A stretch of DNA of 64,000 bases from Streptomyces sp. CA-278952 (GCF_028747205.1 NZ_CP112880.1:1364001-1428000), one strand, 5' to 3'; positions 1-9,765 are shown, counted from the first letter of the stretch. The notes: a model not told the origin generated them from the sequence alone. A program made the numbers and translations.

Positions 1-70
1 CCGCTGTGCGCGGGGGCCGGGCGGCGGGAGTACGGCCCCTGCCGCCCGGCGTCCGGTCGGAACCGGGGTG

Positions 71-1273
71 CTACTCGACGACCTTGAGGAGCTTGTTGGC
101 CGTGCCCTCGGTGGCGTTGCTGATGGCGTCCGGGGTGGCTCCCTCGGTGAGCGCCGTGGCGACGGCCTCCGGGGTGGCGTCCTGGTTGCCCGCCAGGTAG
201 ACGGCGGCCGCGCCGACGACGTGCGGGGTGGCCATGGACGTACCGGAGATGGTGTTGGTGCCGGTGTCGCTGTCGTTCCAGGTGGACGTGATGTCCGAGC
301 CGGGGGCGTAGATGTCGACGACCGGGCCGTAGTTGGAGAACGACGACTGCTCGTCGGCCTCCGTGGACGAGGCGACGGTGATCGCCTCGGGGACGCGGGA
401 GGGCGAGCCCTGCCCGGCGTCGCTGGACTCGTTGCCGGCGGCCACACCGAAGGTGATGCCCGCGGCGATGGCCTTCTGGACGGCCGCGTCGAGGGCGGGG
501 TCGGCGCCGCCGCCGAGGCTCATGTTGGCGACGGACGGACCCTTGGCGTTGGCGGCGACCCAGTCGATCCCGGCGATGACCTGCTCGGTGGTGCCCGAGC
601 CGCTGTCGTCCAGGACGCGGACGGCCACGATGTTCGCCTTCTTGGCGACGCCGTGCGCGGTCCCGGCTATGGTTCCCGCCACGTGGGTGCCGTGCCCGTT
701 GCCGTCGTCGGCGTCGTCGTCGTTGTCGATGGCGTCGAAGCCGGAGGTGGCGCGGCCCTCGAAGTCCTCGTGGGTGACGCGGACGCCGGTGTCGATGACG
801 TACGCGGTGACGCCCTCGCCGCCGGCGTCCGGGTAGGTGTAGGCGTTGTCGCCCGCGGTCTCGGTCTGGTCGATCCGGTCCAGACCCCAGGACGGCGGGT
901 TGTCCTGGGTGGCGTCGATGCTGAACTTCTTGTTCTGCACCACCTTGGCGACGGCCGGGTCGGCGGCGAGGCGCTTGGCCTCGGTCTCCGAAAGGCCGCT
1001 GGCGGAGAAGCCGTTGATGCTGGAGGAGTAGGTGCGCTTGAGCTTGCCGCCGTACTCCTTCGCGAGCTCGGACTTGTCGGCCTTCTTCTCGTCCAGCATC
1101 ACGATGTAGCTGCCGGACACGGCGGTCGCGGCGTCCGCGCCGTAGACCGTGCCCAAGGGAGCCGGTGCGGCTCCGGCGTACGAGGTGCCGAGAAGGGTGG
1201 CTCCGGCGGCGGCCGCCACGGCGGTGATCGCGGCGGTCAGCTTGATGCGACGGGTGCGCTGGTGCTTGGCCAT
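71..1273 (-). CDS. Secreted S8 family serine protease (subtilisin-like) with I9 propeptide
   Basis: The 400-residue product is a secreted subtilisin-type endopeptidase. A signal peptide (about 1-36, basic then Ala-rich) is followed by an inhibitor I9 propeptide (about 55-117, opening SYIVMLDE) and the catalytic domain from about 128. The triad is visible: Asp161 in VIDTG, His194 in GHGTHVAG and Ser346 in SGTSMATPH. Asn281 in AAGNE is the oxyanion residue. The ATG at 1273 is chosen because GAGGAG lies about ten bases upstream and it opens directly on the signal peptide; a start 21 bases further upstream is open but has no advantage. The propeptide should be cleaved outside the cell. No extra C-terminal domain is present. 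It appears monocistronic. Confidence 0.95.
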   Translation of the reverse strand: MAKHQRTRRIKLTAAITAVAAAAGATLLGTSYAGAAPAPLGTVYGADAATAVSGSYIVMLDEKKADKSELAKEYGGKLKRTYSSSINGFSASGLSETEAKRLAADPAVAKVVQNKKFSIDATQDNPPSWGLDRIDQTETAGDNAYTYPDAGGEGVTAYVIDTGVRVTHEDFEGRATSGFDAIDNDDDADDGNGHGTHVAGTIAGTAHGVAKKANIVAVRVLDDSGSGTTEQVIAGIDWVAANAKGPSVANMSLGGGADPALDAAVQKAIAAGITFGVAAGNESSDAGQGSPSRVPEAITVASSTEADEQSSFSNYGPVVDIYAPGSDITSTWNDSDTGTNTISGTSMATPHVVGAAAVYLAGNQDATPEAVATALTEGATPDAISNATEGTANKLLKVVE

Positions 1274-1838
1274 GAAGAGGGGTCTCCTCGTCAAACTCTG
1301 TGGGGGGATTGGCCCTCGGCCGGAAGATCTCCGGGGGCTGGCTCAAAACCCTGACCGATTGACGGGCACAGATCAAGACCCTCACGTGGGCACACTTGCT
1401 CAACAACGTTTCGTAATAAGAAATCGGCCATGGCTGGTCACAACGGCCGGGGACAGTCGCCGAACGTCCGACCCACCCGGATCGAGCGGTATCGAGCCAC
1501 CCCGCGAGGGCGTACCGCCTTTCATATCCCTTGCTCAGAGCCGTAGTTGAAGATTCGGTTGCCATCCGCCCGGCCATCGCCGGGCCCCCACTGTGGCCTG
1601 TGGGGCGGGAGTGACCATGCGTGAAGACCCGTGAAGGTCCGTGAAGGTGTGCGCGAGAGGGGTGAACACGTGGACCCTGGTGTGAAGTCGCGAGGGTATG
1701 CGTGCAGATGCGCCGACCGGACCCGCCACGACGGGGGCTTCACAGAGCCGAAACACGGATGTCCCGCCCCGGGAGGCCGCTGGGCGCGGCGCACGGGGCG
1801 GGACGGAGAACGTCCGGATAGCGCTCAGGCGATTCCGC
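1274..1838. other. Intergenic region between protease and glycosyltransferase genes
   Basis: This 565-base stretch has no convincing gene. It carries the promoter side of the protease (leftward) and the 3' side of the glycosyltransferase. An AT-richer island at about 1396-1432 stands out from the GC-rich surroundings and is the likeliest place for the protease promoter, but I could not assign -35/-10 boxes. Short direct repeats of CGTGAAGG occur at about 1620-1650. The open frames here are short, without family resemblance, and look like chance frames. Confidence 0.5.
1761..1804 (-). terminator. GC hairpin after the glycosyltransferase gene
   Basis: An 11-base perfect inverted repeat (GTCCCGCCCCG at 1761-1771, complement at 1794-1804) lies about 35 bases past the stop of the leftward glycosyltransferase gene. 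A second small hairpin, GGACG/CGTCC at 1801-1815, partly overlaps it. There is no U-tract, which is common for actinobacterial terminators. Terminator function is inferred from position. Confidence 0.5.
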
Positions 1839-3038
1839 TCAGCGCGACAGCTCGGCCTCGATGAGGTCGGCGGCCCGCGGGGTGCCGCCCTCGCGCGCCA
1901 TCTGCTCGCTCAGCCGCCCGCACCGGGCGGCCACTTCGGGGTCGTTCACCAGAGCGAGCACGGCCTCGCGCAGGCTCGCGGCGTCGGCCTCCTCCATCGG
2001 GAGATGCCGGGCCACCCCCAGCGACTGGAGCATGTCAGCGTTGCCGAACTGGTCGACGGCCTGGGGGACGGCGACCATCGGGGTGCCGGTGGCGAGCCCC
2101 TCCTGGCTCCCGCCCGCGCCGGCGTGGGTGATGAAGGCGTCAGCCTGCTTGAGGACGGCCAACTGCGGAACCCAGGTGCGCACCTCCACATTGCCCGGTA
2201 CGTCTCCGAGTTCGGCGGGGTCGACGTGCGCCCCGATCTGGAGCACCACGTGCCAGCCGGGCAGGCCGCCGAAGGCCTCGACGCACTCCCGGTAGAACGC
2301 GGGCTGCTTGGTGAAGGAGGAGCCCAGCGACACCAGGAGCACCTTCTCCGCCCCGTCCGGCCGGGTCCACTCCCCCTGGTCCGCGCGGTCGCCCTGACAG
2401 GCCCCGACGAAGGTGTACATCTCGCGGTTCACGCGGTCGGCGTTCGGCTGGAGCGCCTCGGGGATCAGCACGATGCCGAAGCGCGGGCGGGCCACGAAGT
2501 CGTCGCTGGGAACATGACCCAGGCCGTTCTCGGCGAGCCAGTCGTCGAAGCGCGCGTAGTACGCCTTGCCGCGCTCGGTCTGCTTCAGCTCGGCGGTCAT
2601 CGGCTCGCCGACCTCCTGCTCGTACCCGTCCCAGGGGACCAGGTTGGGCCAGAGGGAGACGGCGGGGACGCCCCAGCGGTGGGCGAGGACCCGGGCGGGA
2701 TAGGAGGTGATGTCGTGCAGGACGAGGTCGGGCTCGTCGCCCGCGAAGGCCTCGGCGAGCCGCGGGAGCGCCTGGAGCGCGTCGTCGAGGAAGGGTTCGA
2801 TGTTGTCGATCAGCTCGGTGCCCCAGGCATCGGGGTCGTCGTCGGTCGGCAGGGTCGAGGCGTAGATCACCGGCCGGGCGCCGGTGGCGGCGACCTTCTC
2901 GGCAAAGGAGGCCGGGATGGCGTAGCTGACGCGGTGTCCACGGTCGACGAGTTCGCGGATGACGTCGAGGCTCGGGTTCACATGTCCGTGGGCGGCGATG
3001 GAGAACATGGCGATGTGGGCACGCGGGGATTCCGTCAT
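1839..3038 (-). CDS. Macrolide-type (MGT family) GT1 glycosyltransferase
   Basis: The 399-residue protein is a GT1/GT-B glycosyltransferase of the macrolide-inactivating type (OleD/Mgt-like), which moves glucose from UDP-glucose to small hydroxylated acceptors in the cytoplasm. The N terminus has AHGHVNPSL, with the catalytic-base histidine region of the family. The C-terminal donor site is visible in TWVPQLAVL, then [11 protein letters not shown] and PQAVDQ. The length is normal for the family. The ATG at 3038 fits the family N terminus ([13 protein letters not shown]). A frame open further upstream runs into the ABC operon and is not used. Just upstream is a 14-base palindrome that could be an operator. 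No TetR gene is adjacent. The acceptor is unknown. Confidence 0.9.
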   Translation of the reverse strand: MTESPRAHIAMFSIAAHGHVNPSLDVIRELVDRGHRVSYAIPASFAEKVAATGARPVIYASTLPTDDDPDAWGTELIDNIEPFLDDALQALPRLAEAFAGDEPDLVLHDITSYPARVLAHRWGVPAVSLWPNLVPWDGYEQEVGEPMTAELKQTERGKAYYARFDDWLAENGLGHVPSDDFVARPRFGIVLIPEALQPNADRVNREMYTFVGACQGDRADQGEWTRPDGAEKVLLVSLGSSFTKQPAFYRECVEAFGGLPGWHVVLQIGAHVDPAELGDVPGNVEVRTWVPQLAVLKQADAFITHAGAGGSQEGLATGTPMVAVPQAVDQFGNADMLQSLGVARHLPMEEADAASLREAVLALVNDPEVAARCGRLSEQMAREGGTPRAADLIEAELSR

Positions 3039-3057
3039 GCCGCACACCGTAGACGAG

Positions 3058-3071
3058 ACGAGACGTCTCGT
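3058..3071. promoter_or_regulatory. Perfect 14-base palindrome upstream of the glycosyltransferase
   Basis: ACGAGAC/GTCTCGT is a perfect palindrome 20 bases before the glycosyltransferase ATG. It sits in the 56-base gap between that gene and the ABC operon, inside a GACGA-rich direct repeat. Size and symmetry suit a TetR-type operator. This is inferred, since no regulator gene lies beside it. Confidence 0.45.
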
Positions 3072-3094
3072 GCAACCAGGTTCCCTGGCCGGGA

Positions 3095-4393
3095 TCAGCG
3101 CTGGTAGCGGGCCAGCACCCGGTTTCCGTCGTCCACCAGCCGTTTCCGCAGCTCGTCGGTGTCGATCGCGCCGCTGTAGTACTCCTGGAGGGCGGGGGTC
3201 GCCACCTTGTCCTTCCACTCGGGGTAGCCGCGCACCGACTGGGCGGGCGCCGGGCGCAGACCCTGCGCGAGCGCGGTGCCGACGGCCCAGCCGTGCTCGC
3301 TCCCGCGCAGCGACGGGTCGGCCAGGGCCTCCGTACCGGTGGGCAGCATCCAGTCGCCCCGGGCGAGGCGCACCATGTTCGGGGGGCGCAGCAGGAAGTC
3401 GATGAACGCGACTGCCTCCTTCTTGTGCGGGCTCTCCTCGGCGACCGACAGCGTCTGCGGGCTCACGCCCTGGACCGCGCCGCCCGCGCCCGCGGGCATC
3501 GGCAGGACCGTCCAGTCGAACCCCTTCGGGGCCTGCTGGATGATCTGCTGACGGTAGGAGAAGCCGAGCGGGAGCATCGCGTACTTGCCGCCGAAGAACC
3601 CGGGGAGCGCGTCCGACCCGCCCATGCCCAGCGCGCCGCGGGCGGCGCTGCCGTCGGTGTTGACCTGGTCGCGGATGGTGCCGGTCACCACACCGTCGCC
3701 CTGCTCGAAGCGCAGAACCGCCTTGCCGTCGTCGTCGCGGTGGAAGAGCTGTCCGCCGCCGGAGAGTCCCAGGTTGAGGGTGACGGAGACCGGCTCCTTC
3801 AGCGGCCAGGCGACCCCGTACCGCCCCTTGCCCGTCAGCTCGTCGGTGACCTGGCGGAACTCCTCCCAGCTCCAGGGGTGCTCCGGGGTCGGAATCCGGG
3901 CACCCGACGCCTTCAGCAGCTCCGTGTTGGCGATCAGGACCCGGGGCTCCTGGAGGAAGGGCACCCCGTGGATGCCCTTGCCGAACGTGGTGGTGCGCCA
4001 GGACTGTTCGGGGATGTCGGCCTTGAGCCGGTCGGGGAGGAGGGGGCGCAGGTCGGCGAGGTAGCCCCCGTACGCGAAGTCGGCCAGGTCGTCGGAGGCG
4101 TCATGGATGACGTCGGGGGCCTCGCCGCCCTCGAAGGAGGTGAGCAGCTGGTCGTGGACGCTGTCCCAGCTGCCCTGGACGTAGTCGACCTGGACGTCGG
4201 GGTGGGCCGCGTTCCACTCCTTCACCAGGTGTTTGTTGGCGTCGACGGACTCCTTCTGCCAGGCCAGCGACTGGAACCGGAGCCGGATCGTGCCGTCCGC
4301 ATCCCGCCCGTCGTCGCCGCCGGCCGAGCAGCCGGTGAGCAGCAGGGCCAGTACGGCGACGGCGGACGCCGCCCGCCGGGCCGGGGCGCGCAT
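3095..4393 (-). CDS. ABC sugar transporter substrate-binding lipoprotein (family 1)
   Basis: The 432-residue product is an extracellular sugar-binding lipoprotein of the MalE/UgpB class. A lipoprotein signal ends in the lipobox LLTGC. The binding-protein fold follows, with family segments such as [14 protein letters not shown] and the C-terminal MLPTG. Its ATG overlaps the stop of the upstream permease gene (TGATG), so translation is probably coupled. It is the last gene of a permease-permease-binding protein operon, whereas the binding protein is usually first. The operon has no ATPase, as is usual for Streptomyces sugar importers that share one (MsiK). The sugar cannot be told from sequence. 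Confidence 0.92.
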   Translation of the reverse strand: MRAPARRAASAVAVLALLLTGCSAGGDDGRDADGTIRLRFQSLAWQKESVDANKHLVKEWNAAHPDVQVDYVQGSWDSVHDQLLTSFEGGEAPDVIHDASDDLADFAYGGYLADLRPLLPDRLKADIPEQSWRTTTFGKGIHGVPFLQEPRVLIANTELLKASGARIPTPEHPWSWEEFRQVTDELTGKGRYGVAWPLKEPVSVTLNLGLSGGGQLFHRDDDGKAVLRFEQGDGVVTGTIRDQVNTDGSAARGALGMGGSDALPGFFGGKYAMLPLGFSYRQQIIQQAPKGFDWTVLPMPAGAGGAVQGVSPQTLSVAEESPHKKEAVAFIDFLLRPPNMVRLARGDWMLPTGTEALADPSLRGSEHGWAVGTALAQGLRPAPAQSVRGYPEWKDKVATPALQEYYSGAIDTDELRKRLVDDGNRVLARYQR

Positions 4394-5277
4394 CAGCTCT
4401 TCACCGCCCCGGCCGTCATCCCGCCGGTGATCCGCCGCTGGATGAAGGCGAAGAGGACGAGGGAGGGGAGCGTGGCGAGGAAGGCGGCCGCGGCGAGCGG
4501 GCCGAGGTCGGCCACGCCCTCCGCGCCGAGGAAGTGGGTGAGGACGACCGGCAAGGTCTGCTTCTCCGGGGTCTTGAGCAGGACGAGCGCGAAGAAGAAC
4601 TCGTTCCATGCGGTGATGAAGGCGAACAGCCCGGTGGCGACGATCCCGGGGGCGAGGAGCGGGGCCACGACCGAGATGAGCGTCCGCACCCGGCCCGCCC
4701 CGTCGACGGCGGCGGCCTCCTCCAGCTCGGTCGGCACGGCCCGTACGTATCCGGCGAGCATCCACAGCGCGAAGGGCAGCGACCAGACGACGTAGACCAG
4801 GACCAGCCCCCACAGGGTGTTGATCAGATGCAGGTTCTTCAGGATCAGGAAGAGCGGGATGATCACCAGGACGAACGGGAACGCCTGGCTGACCACCACC
4901 CAGCCGGTGGCGGCGGTGGCGAGCCGGCCCCGGTGGCGGGCCATCACATAGGCCATCGGGGTGGCGATCACGACGGCGATCACGGCCGCGCCGAGGGCGA
5001 CGATCAGGGAGTTGGCCGCGGCCTGGAGCAGCGGCTGCTCGTCGAAGGCCTGCCGGAAGTTGTCCAGGGTGGGCTGCTCGGGAATCCAGGTGGGGTGCAG
5101 CGAGCCCAGTTCGCGGGCGGGCTTGAAGGCGGTCGAGACCAGCCACACGAACGGGAACGCGAGGAAGACCAGGTACGCCAGGAGCGCCAGGTACTGAGCG
5201 GCCCGCGCGGGCCTGCCGGTGCGCAGCCCGGTCGACTCCCGCCCTGCCGGTGCCGGCCCCGCCGGTCGTCGCCTCAT
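4393..5277 (-). CDS. Sugar ABC transporter permease (MalG-like)
   Basis: This 294-residue membrane permease is the second inner-membrane half of the sugar importer. About six hydrophobic helices are visible, starting with YLALLAYLVFLAFPFVWLV. The cytoplasmic EAA loop that contacts the ATPase is clear (ELEEAAAVDGAG, then a conserved Pro). The ATG at 5277 overlaps the stop of the preceding permease (ATGA), which fixes the start. A longer upstream frame antisense to nothing useful is ignored. The stop overlaps the start of the binding-protein gene. Confidence 0.92.
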   Translation of the reverse strand: MRRRPAGPAPAGRESTGLRTGRPARAAQYLALLAYLVFLAFPFVWLVSTAFKPARELGSLHPTWIPEQPTLDNFRQAFDEQPLLQAAANSLIVALGAAVIAVVIATPMAYVMARHRGRLATAATGWVVVSQAFPFVLVIIPLFLILKNLHLINTLWGLVLVYVVWSLPFALWMLAGYVRAVPTELEEAAAVDGAGRVRTLISVVAPLLAPGIVATGLFAFITAWNEFFFALVLLKTPEKQTLPVVLTHFLGAEGVADLGPLAAAAFLATLPSLVLFAFIQRRITGGMTAGAVKS

Positions 5278-6287
5278 CGGTCCTCGCCTCCCCTGAGCCG
5301 GCCTACGAGGTAGAGGGCGAGGAGCACGGAGATCACCGCGACCATCACGAAGCCCATCGCCGCGGCGTACCCGAACTGCCCGTACCGGAAGGCCTCCTCG
5401 TAGGCGAAGAGCATCGGCAGCCGGGTCCGGCCGCCGGGTCCGCCGCTGGTCAGGACGTAGACCAGGGCGAAGGAGTTGAAGTTCCAGATCAGGTTGAGCG
5501 CAGAGATCGCGAGCGCGATCGGTTTCAGTGCGGGCCAGGTGACGGTACGGAAACGGCGCCACGCGCCCGCTCCGTCCAGGGCGGCCGCCTCGTGGAGTTC
5601 GCGCGGGGTGTTCTGGAGGCCGGCGAGCAGGGCCACGGTGGTCTGGGGCATGCCCGCCCAGATGCCGACGAGGATCACGGCGGGCAGCGCGGTGGCGAGG
5701 CCGGTGAGCCAGTCCCGGCCGTCACCCAGTCCGAGGTCGCGGATGGTCTCGTTGAGGATGCCGGCGTCCGGGTTGTAGACGAGCCGCCACATGATGCCGA
5801 CGACGACCTCGGGCATCGCCCAGGGGATGATCGCCAGCGCCCGGGCCAGCCAGCGCATCCGCAGGTTCTGGTTGAGCAGCAGGGCGAGGCCGAGCGCCAG
5901 GAGGAACTGCGGGACGGTGACGCCGACGGCCCAGAGCAGGCCGATCCGGAAGGAGTCCCAGAACAGGGTGTCGTGCAGCAGGTCCTGGAAGTTCAGGGTG
6001 CCGATCCACTGGGTGGAGCGGGTGCGGCCGGACTGGGCGTCGGTGAAGGCGAGAGCGATGCCGTAGAGGAGCGGCCCGACGCTGAGAATCAGGATCGGGA
6101 TGAGCGCGGGCAGCACCAGGAACCAGGCGGCCCGGTCCCCGAACGCCTTGCGTTCCGGACGGCCCGACCGCCCCGGACGGCCGGAGCCCCCCGCACGTCC
6201 GCCCCGCCCGCCCTGCCCGTCCGGTCCGTTGCGCCCGCTGTGCGGGTCGTCCGGTCCGGGCCGCTTCGTCGCGGTCACCGATGTCAC
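5274..6287 (-). CDS. Sugar ABC transporter permease (MalF-like)
   Basis: This 337-residue protein is the first membrane half of the importer and the first gene of the operon. The cytoplasmic N terminus (about 1-50) is unusually rich in Gly, Arg and Pro (GGRGGRAGGSGRPGR). Six helices follow, beginning near AAWFLVLPALIPILIL. The EAA loop reads ELHEAAALDGAGAW. The start is a GTG at 6287 with AAAGGGG about ten bases upstream. Operon control is unknown; no regulator gene is adjacent. Confidence 0.9.
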   Translation of the reverse strand: MTSVTATKRPGPDDPHSGRNGPDGQGGRGGRAGGSGRPGRSGRPERKAFGDRAAWFLVLPALIPILILSVGPLLYGIALAFTDAQSGRTRSTQWIGTLNFQDLLHDTLFWDSFRIGLLWAVGVTVPQFLLALGLALLLNQNLRMRWLARALAIIPWAMPEVVVGIMWRLVYNPDAGILNETIRDLGLGDGRDWLTGLATALPAVILVGIWAGMPQTTVALLAGLQNTPRELHEAAALDGAGAWRRFRTVTWPALKPIALAISALNLIWNFNSFALVYVLTSGGPGGRTRLPMLFAYEEAFRYGQFGYAAAMGFVMVAVISVLLALYLVGRLRGGEDR

Positions 6288-6429
6288 GAAGTAGACCCCT
6301 TTGCCCCGTATCTCCCTGATGCACCTGCGACGGACTTCATCCCGTTCCCACTGCCCGGGAGACCTCCGTCATCGTGCTGACGGGTCATCGGTTCGTCAAG
6401 GTGGCCTGCGGGGATGCAAAATCGCACCC
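6288..6429. promoter_or_regulatory. Divergent promoter region, sugar ABC operon / phosphotransferase gene
   Basis: This 142-base gap separates two divergently transcribed units, so it must contain the ABC operon promoter (leftward) and the phosphotransferase promoter (rightward). I see no clear LacI-type palindrome and assign no boxes. Confidence 0.5.
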
Positions 6430-7296
6430 ATGGACGAGATGCGAGCGCGCGAGGTGCTGACGGCAGCCGGCTTCCCCGGCGCGGCGGAGCTGCTCGCGCT
6501 GGGCGAGAACGCGGTCTTCGCCGCCGGCGACCTGGTGATCAAGGTCGGCCGGGACGCCACCGGCCACCCCGAGCTGCGCGAGCGGGCGGAGCGGGAGGTG
6601 GCCATCGCCGACTGGCTCGCCGCGTCCGGCGTCCCGGCCGTCCGCGCGGCCGAGCGCGGGCCCCGCCTGGTCGAGGGCCACCCCGTGACGCTGTGGCACC
6701 GGCTTCCCGACCCCGTGCGCCCCGCCGAGCCGCGTGACCTCGCCCCGCTGCTCTCCCTGGTGCACGCGCTGCCCGCCCCGGCCGACTTCACCCTGCCGCG
6801 CCGCGAGCTGCTGGGCGGCGTGGAGCGCTGGCTGAGCCTGGCGGGAGACGCGATCGACCCGGCGGACGCGGACTACCTCCGCGAGCGCCGCGACGGCTTC
6901 GCGGCCGCGGCCGCCGCGCTCGTCCCGCATCTGCCGCCGGGGCCGATCCACGGCGACGCGCTCCCGCGCAACGTCCACGTCGGGCCCGACGGCCCGGTCC
7001 TGGTCGACCTGGAGACGTTCTCGGCCGATCTGCGCGAACACGACCTGGTCGTCCTCGCCCTCTCCCGCGACCGCTACGGCCTCGACCCGGCGGCGTACGA
7101 CGCCTTCACCTCCGCGTACGGCTGGGACGTCCGGGAGTGGGAGGGGTGCGCGGTGCTGCGCGGCGCCCGGGAGACGGCCAGCTGTGCGTGGGTCTCCCAG
7201 CACGCCCCGGCCAACCCGAAGGCGCTCACCGAATTCCGCCGCCGGGTGGCATCGCTGCGCGAGGGGGATCCCGAGGTGCGCTGGCGCCCCTTCTGA
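6430..7296 (+). CDS. Aminoglycoside phosphotransferase (APH)-fold protein
   Basis: The 288-residue protein has the APH/choline-kinase fold. The ATP-binding lysine lies in DLVIKVG. The catalytic loop is HGDALPRN and the metal-binding Asp is in VLVDLET. The ATG at 6430 starts right before the conserved N lobe; an upstream in-frame extension has no support. Members of this family phosphorylate small hydroxylated substrates, only some of which are antibiotics, so a resistance role is not implied. It is transcribed away from the sugar operon. Confidence 0.85.
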   Translation: MDEMRAREVLTAAGFPGAAELLALGENAVFAAGDLVIKVGRDATGHPELRERAEREVAIADWLAASGVPAVRAAERGPRLVEGHPVTLWHRLPDPVRPAEPRDLAPLLSLVHALPAPADFTLPRRELLGGVERWLSLAGDAIDPADADYLRERRDGFAAAAAALVPHLPPGPIHGDALPRNVHVGPDGPVLVDLETFSADLREHDLVVLALSRDRYGLDPAAYDAFTSAYGWDVREWEGCAVLRGARETASCAWVSQHAPANPKALTEFRRRVASLREGDPEVRWRPF

Positions 7297-7392
7297 GCGG
7301 CCCGGGAGGCACGGTCCGGCGCCCAGTGATCCTTCCGTACTATGCGTCGTGGCCGTCAGGCCGAACAGGTGCGATTGCAACGGGGGTTGCCC

Positions 7393-7800
7393 ATGGGCAC
7401 CGGAGAAGGCAGCGAGCAGAACCTCGCAAGCTCGGCGAGCGACAAGAATCGCGCGGCGAAGTACATGAGAGAGAACCTGATGCCGGGCGCCCGGTCGGCC
7501 GGCGGCATGGCGGCCGGCGGCGGGTCGGTGCGGATTCCCTTCCTCGCCCCGTCGGCGGCTCCTCCCAGCCCCCTGATCAAGCAGGACACCGGGCTGAAAG
7601 GGCTCTCCGCCTGGGCCTCGGACCAGGGCGTCTCCGATGCACTCGGCAACTGGCAGGCACAGGTCAACCGGCTGATGGGGCGGTTGCAGCAGGAGCTGAA
7701 CGGGCTGGAAGGCGCGAAGACCATCTTCCACAACCAGGACCTCGCCACCGGCGCCCAGATGAACTCCATACGGCCGCCCAGCAGCTTCGACGGAATGTGA
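7393..7800 (+). CDS. Small helical protein of a WXG/type VII-like locus
   Basis: The 135-residue protein has a low-complexity Gly/Ala N terminus (about 20-60). A helical segment (about 75-115, with NWQAQVNRLMGRLQQELNGL) follows. Size and a central Trp suggest a WXG100-like partner, but there is no strict WXG turn. The ATG at 7393 follows GGGGG; an upstream open frame is not needed. Only 11 bases separate it from the next gene, which does carry WXG, so the two are probably co-transcribed and may form a dimer. Function is inferred from context. Confidence 0.65.
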   Translation: MGTGEGSEQNLASSASDKNRAAKYMRENLMPGARSAGGMAAGGGSVRIPFLAPSAAPPSPLIKQDTGLKGLSAWASDQGVSDALGNWQAQVNRLMGRLQQELNGLEGAKTIFHNQDLATGAQMNSIRPPSSFDGM

Positions 7801-7811
7801 CGGGCGCCACC

Positions 7812-9143
7812 ATGACGCTGAGCTATGAAGACGTCGTGACGGCCGATCTTTCCTCCTTCGCGGACGTGGCCGGGGCGTGGAAGAAGATGGGCGAGCGCTT
7901 CGGTGAGCTGAAAACCGACTACGCGCAGAACGTGCAGGCCGTGCTGACCAACGGGAACTGGCAGGGCGAGGCCTTCGGCGCCCAGCAGAACAGCGCCGCG
8001 GCCACCGCCTTCGAGTTCGGTGCGGCGAAGGCCGAGGCGCTGGCCATCTCCAGTCTTCTCACGGACGCGCAGACCGAGCTGACCCGCCTGCAGAAGGCGG
8101 TCAAGGAGCTGGTCGCGGACGCCGAGAAGAAGGACTACGAGGTCGACGGCACCGGCAAGGCGACCTACGTCGGGTACGACAACCTCTCCGCGCAGGAGAA
8201 GTACGCCTTCCAGCACGACCCCGACCACACCCGCCTGCTGGCCGACGCCCGGGAGAAGGCGCAGGGCTGGACCGACCAGATAGCCAAAGCGGTCAAGGCA
8301 GTCGACGACGCCGACCAGAGCGTCAAGCGGGCGCTGTCCCGTGCAACGAACGACGTCTCGATGGACGGCATCGGCATCGGCGGGTTCAACACACGGGCCG
8401 AGGGCGATCTGGCGAAGGCCGGCAAGCCGGGCCCCAAGCCGGGCGAGAAGGACGGGTGGGTCGCCGAGGGCGAGTCCGAGGCCTCTGGGCCAGGTGTCGG
8501 GACGGACGCCAGCGGTCCGAACATCGGGAAGGGCAAGCTGGCCGAGGCCGAGGCGCACGCCGACCTCGGCCGCGCCAAGGCGGAGGGCACGCTCACCAAT
8601 GGGCCGATGAAGCTGGCCGGAGAAGCCGAAGCCTATGCGGGCGCCAAGGCCTCGGCGGCCGCAGGCGTCACCCAGGAGGGCGCCCAGGGCGAGGCCAAGG
8701 GCTTCGCGGGCGGCGAGGCTTCGGCCAGTGGCACCGCCGACGCCGGCCCCGTCGGCGTGTATGCCAGGACTGAGGCAATGGCGGGCGCGGAGGCCGGGGT
8801 CAACGCGCAAGTGGGTCTGGACGGCGTGAACCTGAGCGCCGAGGCCTTCGCCGGGGCCAAGGCCAGCGCGGGCGCGGGCGCGGACATCGGTGGACTCGGC
8901 GCGGGTGTCACGGTCGAGGGCTGGGCCGGTCCTGGCGCCGAGGCGAGTCTGAACGCCAGCAAGGACGCCAACGGCGTATGGCACTTCGGCCCGAAGGTGG
9001 GCCTTTCCCCCGGTCTCGGCGGCGCCGTGGGCTTCGAGTTCACCGTCGACCCTGGGAAGGTCGTCGATACGGTGGGCGATGCGGCCGGGGCCGTGGGCGA
9101 TGCGGCGAACTGGGTAGGAGACGGGATCGGCAGTCTGCTCTGA
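7812..9143 (+). CDS. WXG-domain protein with long Ala/Gly-rich C-terminal region
   Basis: The 443-residue protein begins with a helical hairpin carrying Trp50-Gln-Gly52 (NWQGEAF), the turn that defines WXG100-type secretion substrates. A helical stretch runs to about residue 190. Then come about 250 residues dominated by Ala, Gly and Glu with recurring GAKAS/AGAEA patterns, ending in amphipathic turns (VGDAAGAVGDAANWVGDG). The architecture fits a type VII-secreted protein with a C-terminal structural or effector region. No catalytic motif is seen and no ESX core genes are in the window. The start is ATG at 7812, weakly preceded by a ribosome site. Confidence 0.75.
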   Translation: MTLSYEDVVTADLSSFADVAGAWKKMGERFGELKTDYAQNVQAVLTNGNWQGEAFGAQQNSAAATAFEFGAAKAEALAISSLLTDAQTELTRLQKAVKELVADAEKKDYEVDGTGKATYVGYDNLSAQEKYAFQHDPDHTRLLADAREKAQGWTDQIAKAVKAVDDADQSVKRALSRATNDVSMDGIGIGGFNTRAEGDLAKAGKPGPKPGEKDGWVAEGESEASGPGVGTDASGPNIGKGKLAEAEAHADLGRAKAEGTLTNGPMKLAGEAEAYAGAKASAAAGVTQEGAQGEAKGFAGGEASASGTADAGPVGVYARTEAMAGAEAGVNAQVGLDGVNLSAEAFAGAKASAGAGADIGGLGAGVTVEGWAGPGAEASLNASKDANGVWHFGPKVGLSPGLGGAVGFEFTVDPGKVVDTVGDAAGAVGDAANWVGDGIGSLL

Positions 9144-9201
9144 CGTACATCGACGCGGACCCGCTGCCGTGAGCACACCGTTACCGTAAGGAGAGACCGG
9201 G

Positions 9202-9699
9202 ATGACCACCACCCTGCCCGTACCGATCGCGTTCGAACTGCCGGACGGCTGGCGCGCCACGCCGCCGGACGGGGTGGGCGCGCCGGGCGCGGCGTTCGTC
9301 GCCCTGCACCCGCACCCGGATGCGGGGTTCACCGCGAACATCACGGTCGACGGCACGTTCCGCCCGGACCCGGCGACGCTCCCCGAGATCGCCGACGAAT
9401 CGGTGGCCAACCTGCGTGGGTCCGCCGCCTCGGTCGACGTCGCCGAACGCCGGGAGGTCGGTTCCGAGGACGCTCCCGGCCTCACCCAGACCCTGGCGAT
9501 CTCGGCGGTCGCCGGGGGCGCGCTCCGCGACCTCATCCAGTCGCAGGTCTATCTGTCCATGCTGGACGTCGACGATCCGAGCAAGCGGGCGGTGATCCGG
9601 CTGATCCTGACGGTGACCGCGGCCCAGCACGGCGACGTCGTCGAGGACTTCCGGGACTTCGTGCGCACGGTCCGCCCGGACACCGGTGCGACGTCCTAG
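9202..9699 (+). CDS. Conserved hypothetical protein, possible LpqN-like domain
   Basis: The 165-residue soluble protein has no signal peptide. The pattern (LPDGWRATPPDG, NITVDG, then a hydrophobic strand set and a C-terminal VVEDFRDFVRTVRP) resembles LpqN/DUF1795-like domains that accompany mycobacterial-type secretion genes. This family match is tentative. The ATG has GGAGAG 8-13 bases upstream. It follows the WXG-domain gene by 58 bases on the same strand, supporting a shared function. Confidence 0.6.
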   Translation: MTTTLPVPIAFELPDGWRATPPDGVGAPGAAFVALHPHPDAGFTANITVDGTFRPDPATLPEIADESVANLRGSAASVDVAERREVGSEDAPGLTQTLAISAVAGGALRDLIQSQVYLSMLDVDDPSKRAVIRLILTVTAAQHGDVVEDFRDFVRTVRPDTGATS

Positions 9700-9765
9700 G
9701 GAGTGCCGACCGGGGCGACCGGCCCTTTCTTGCACCGCTGTTCCGACCACTCATAGATTGACCTC

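Noticed and set aside
6430..7296. Calling the APH-fold protein an antibiotic-resistance enzyme
   Set aside because: The fold is shared by kinases of many small molecules and nothing in context points to an antibiotic.
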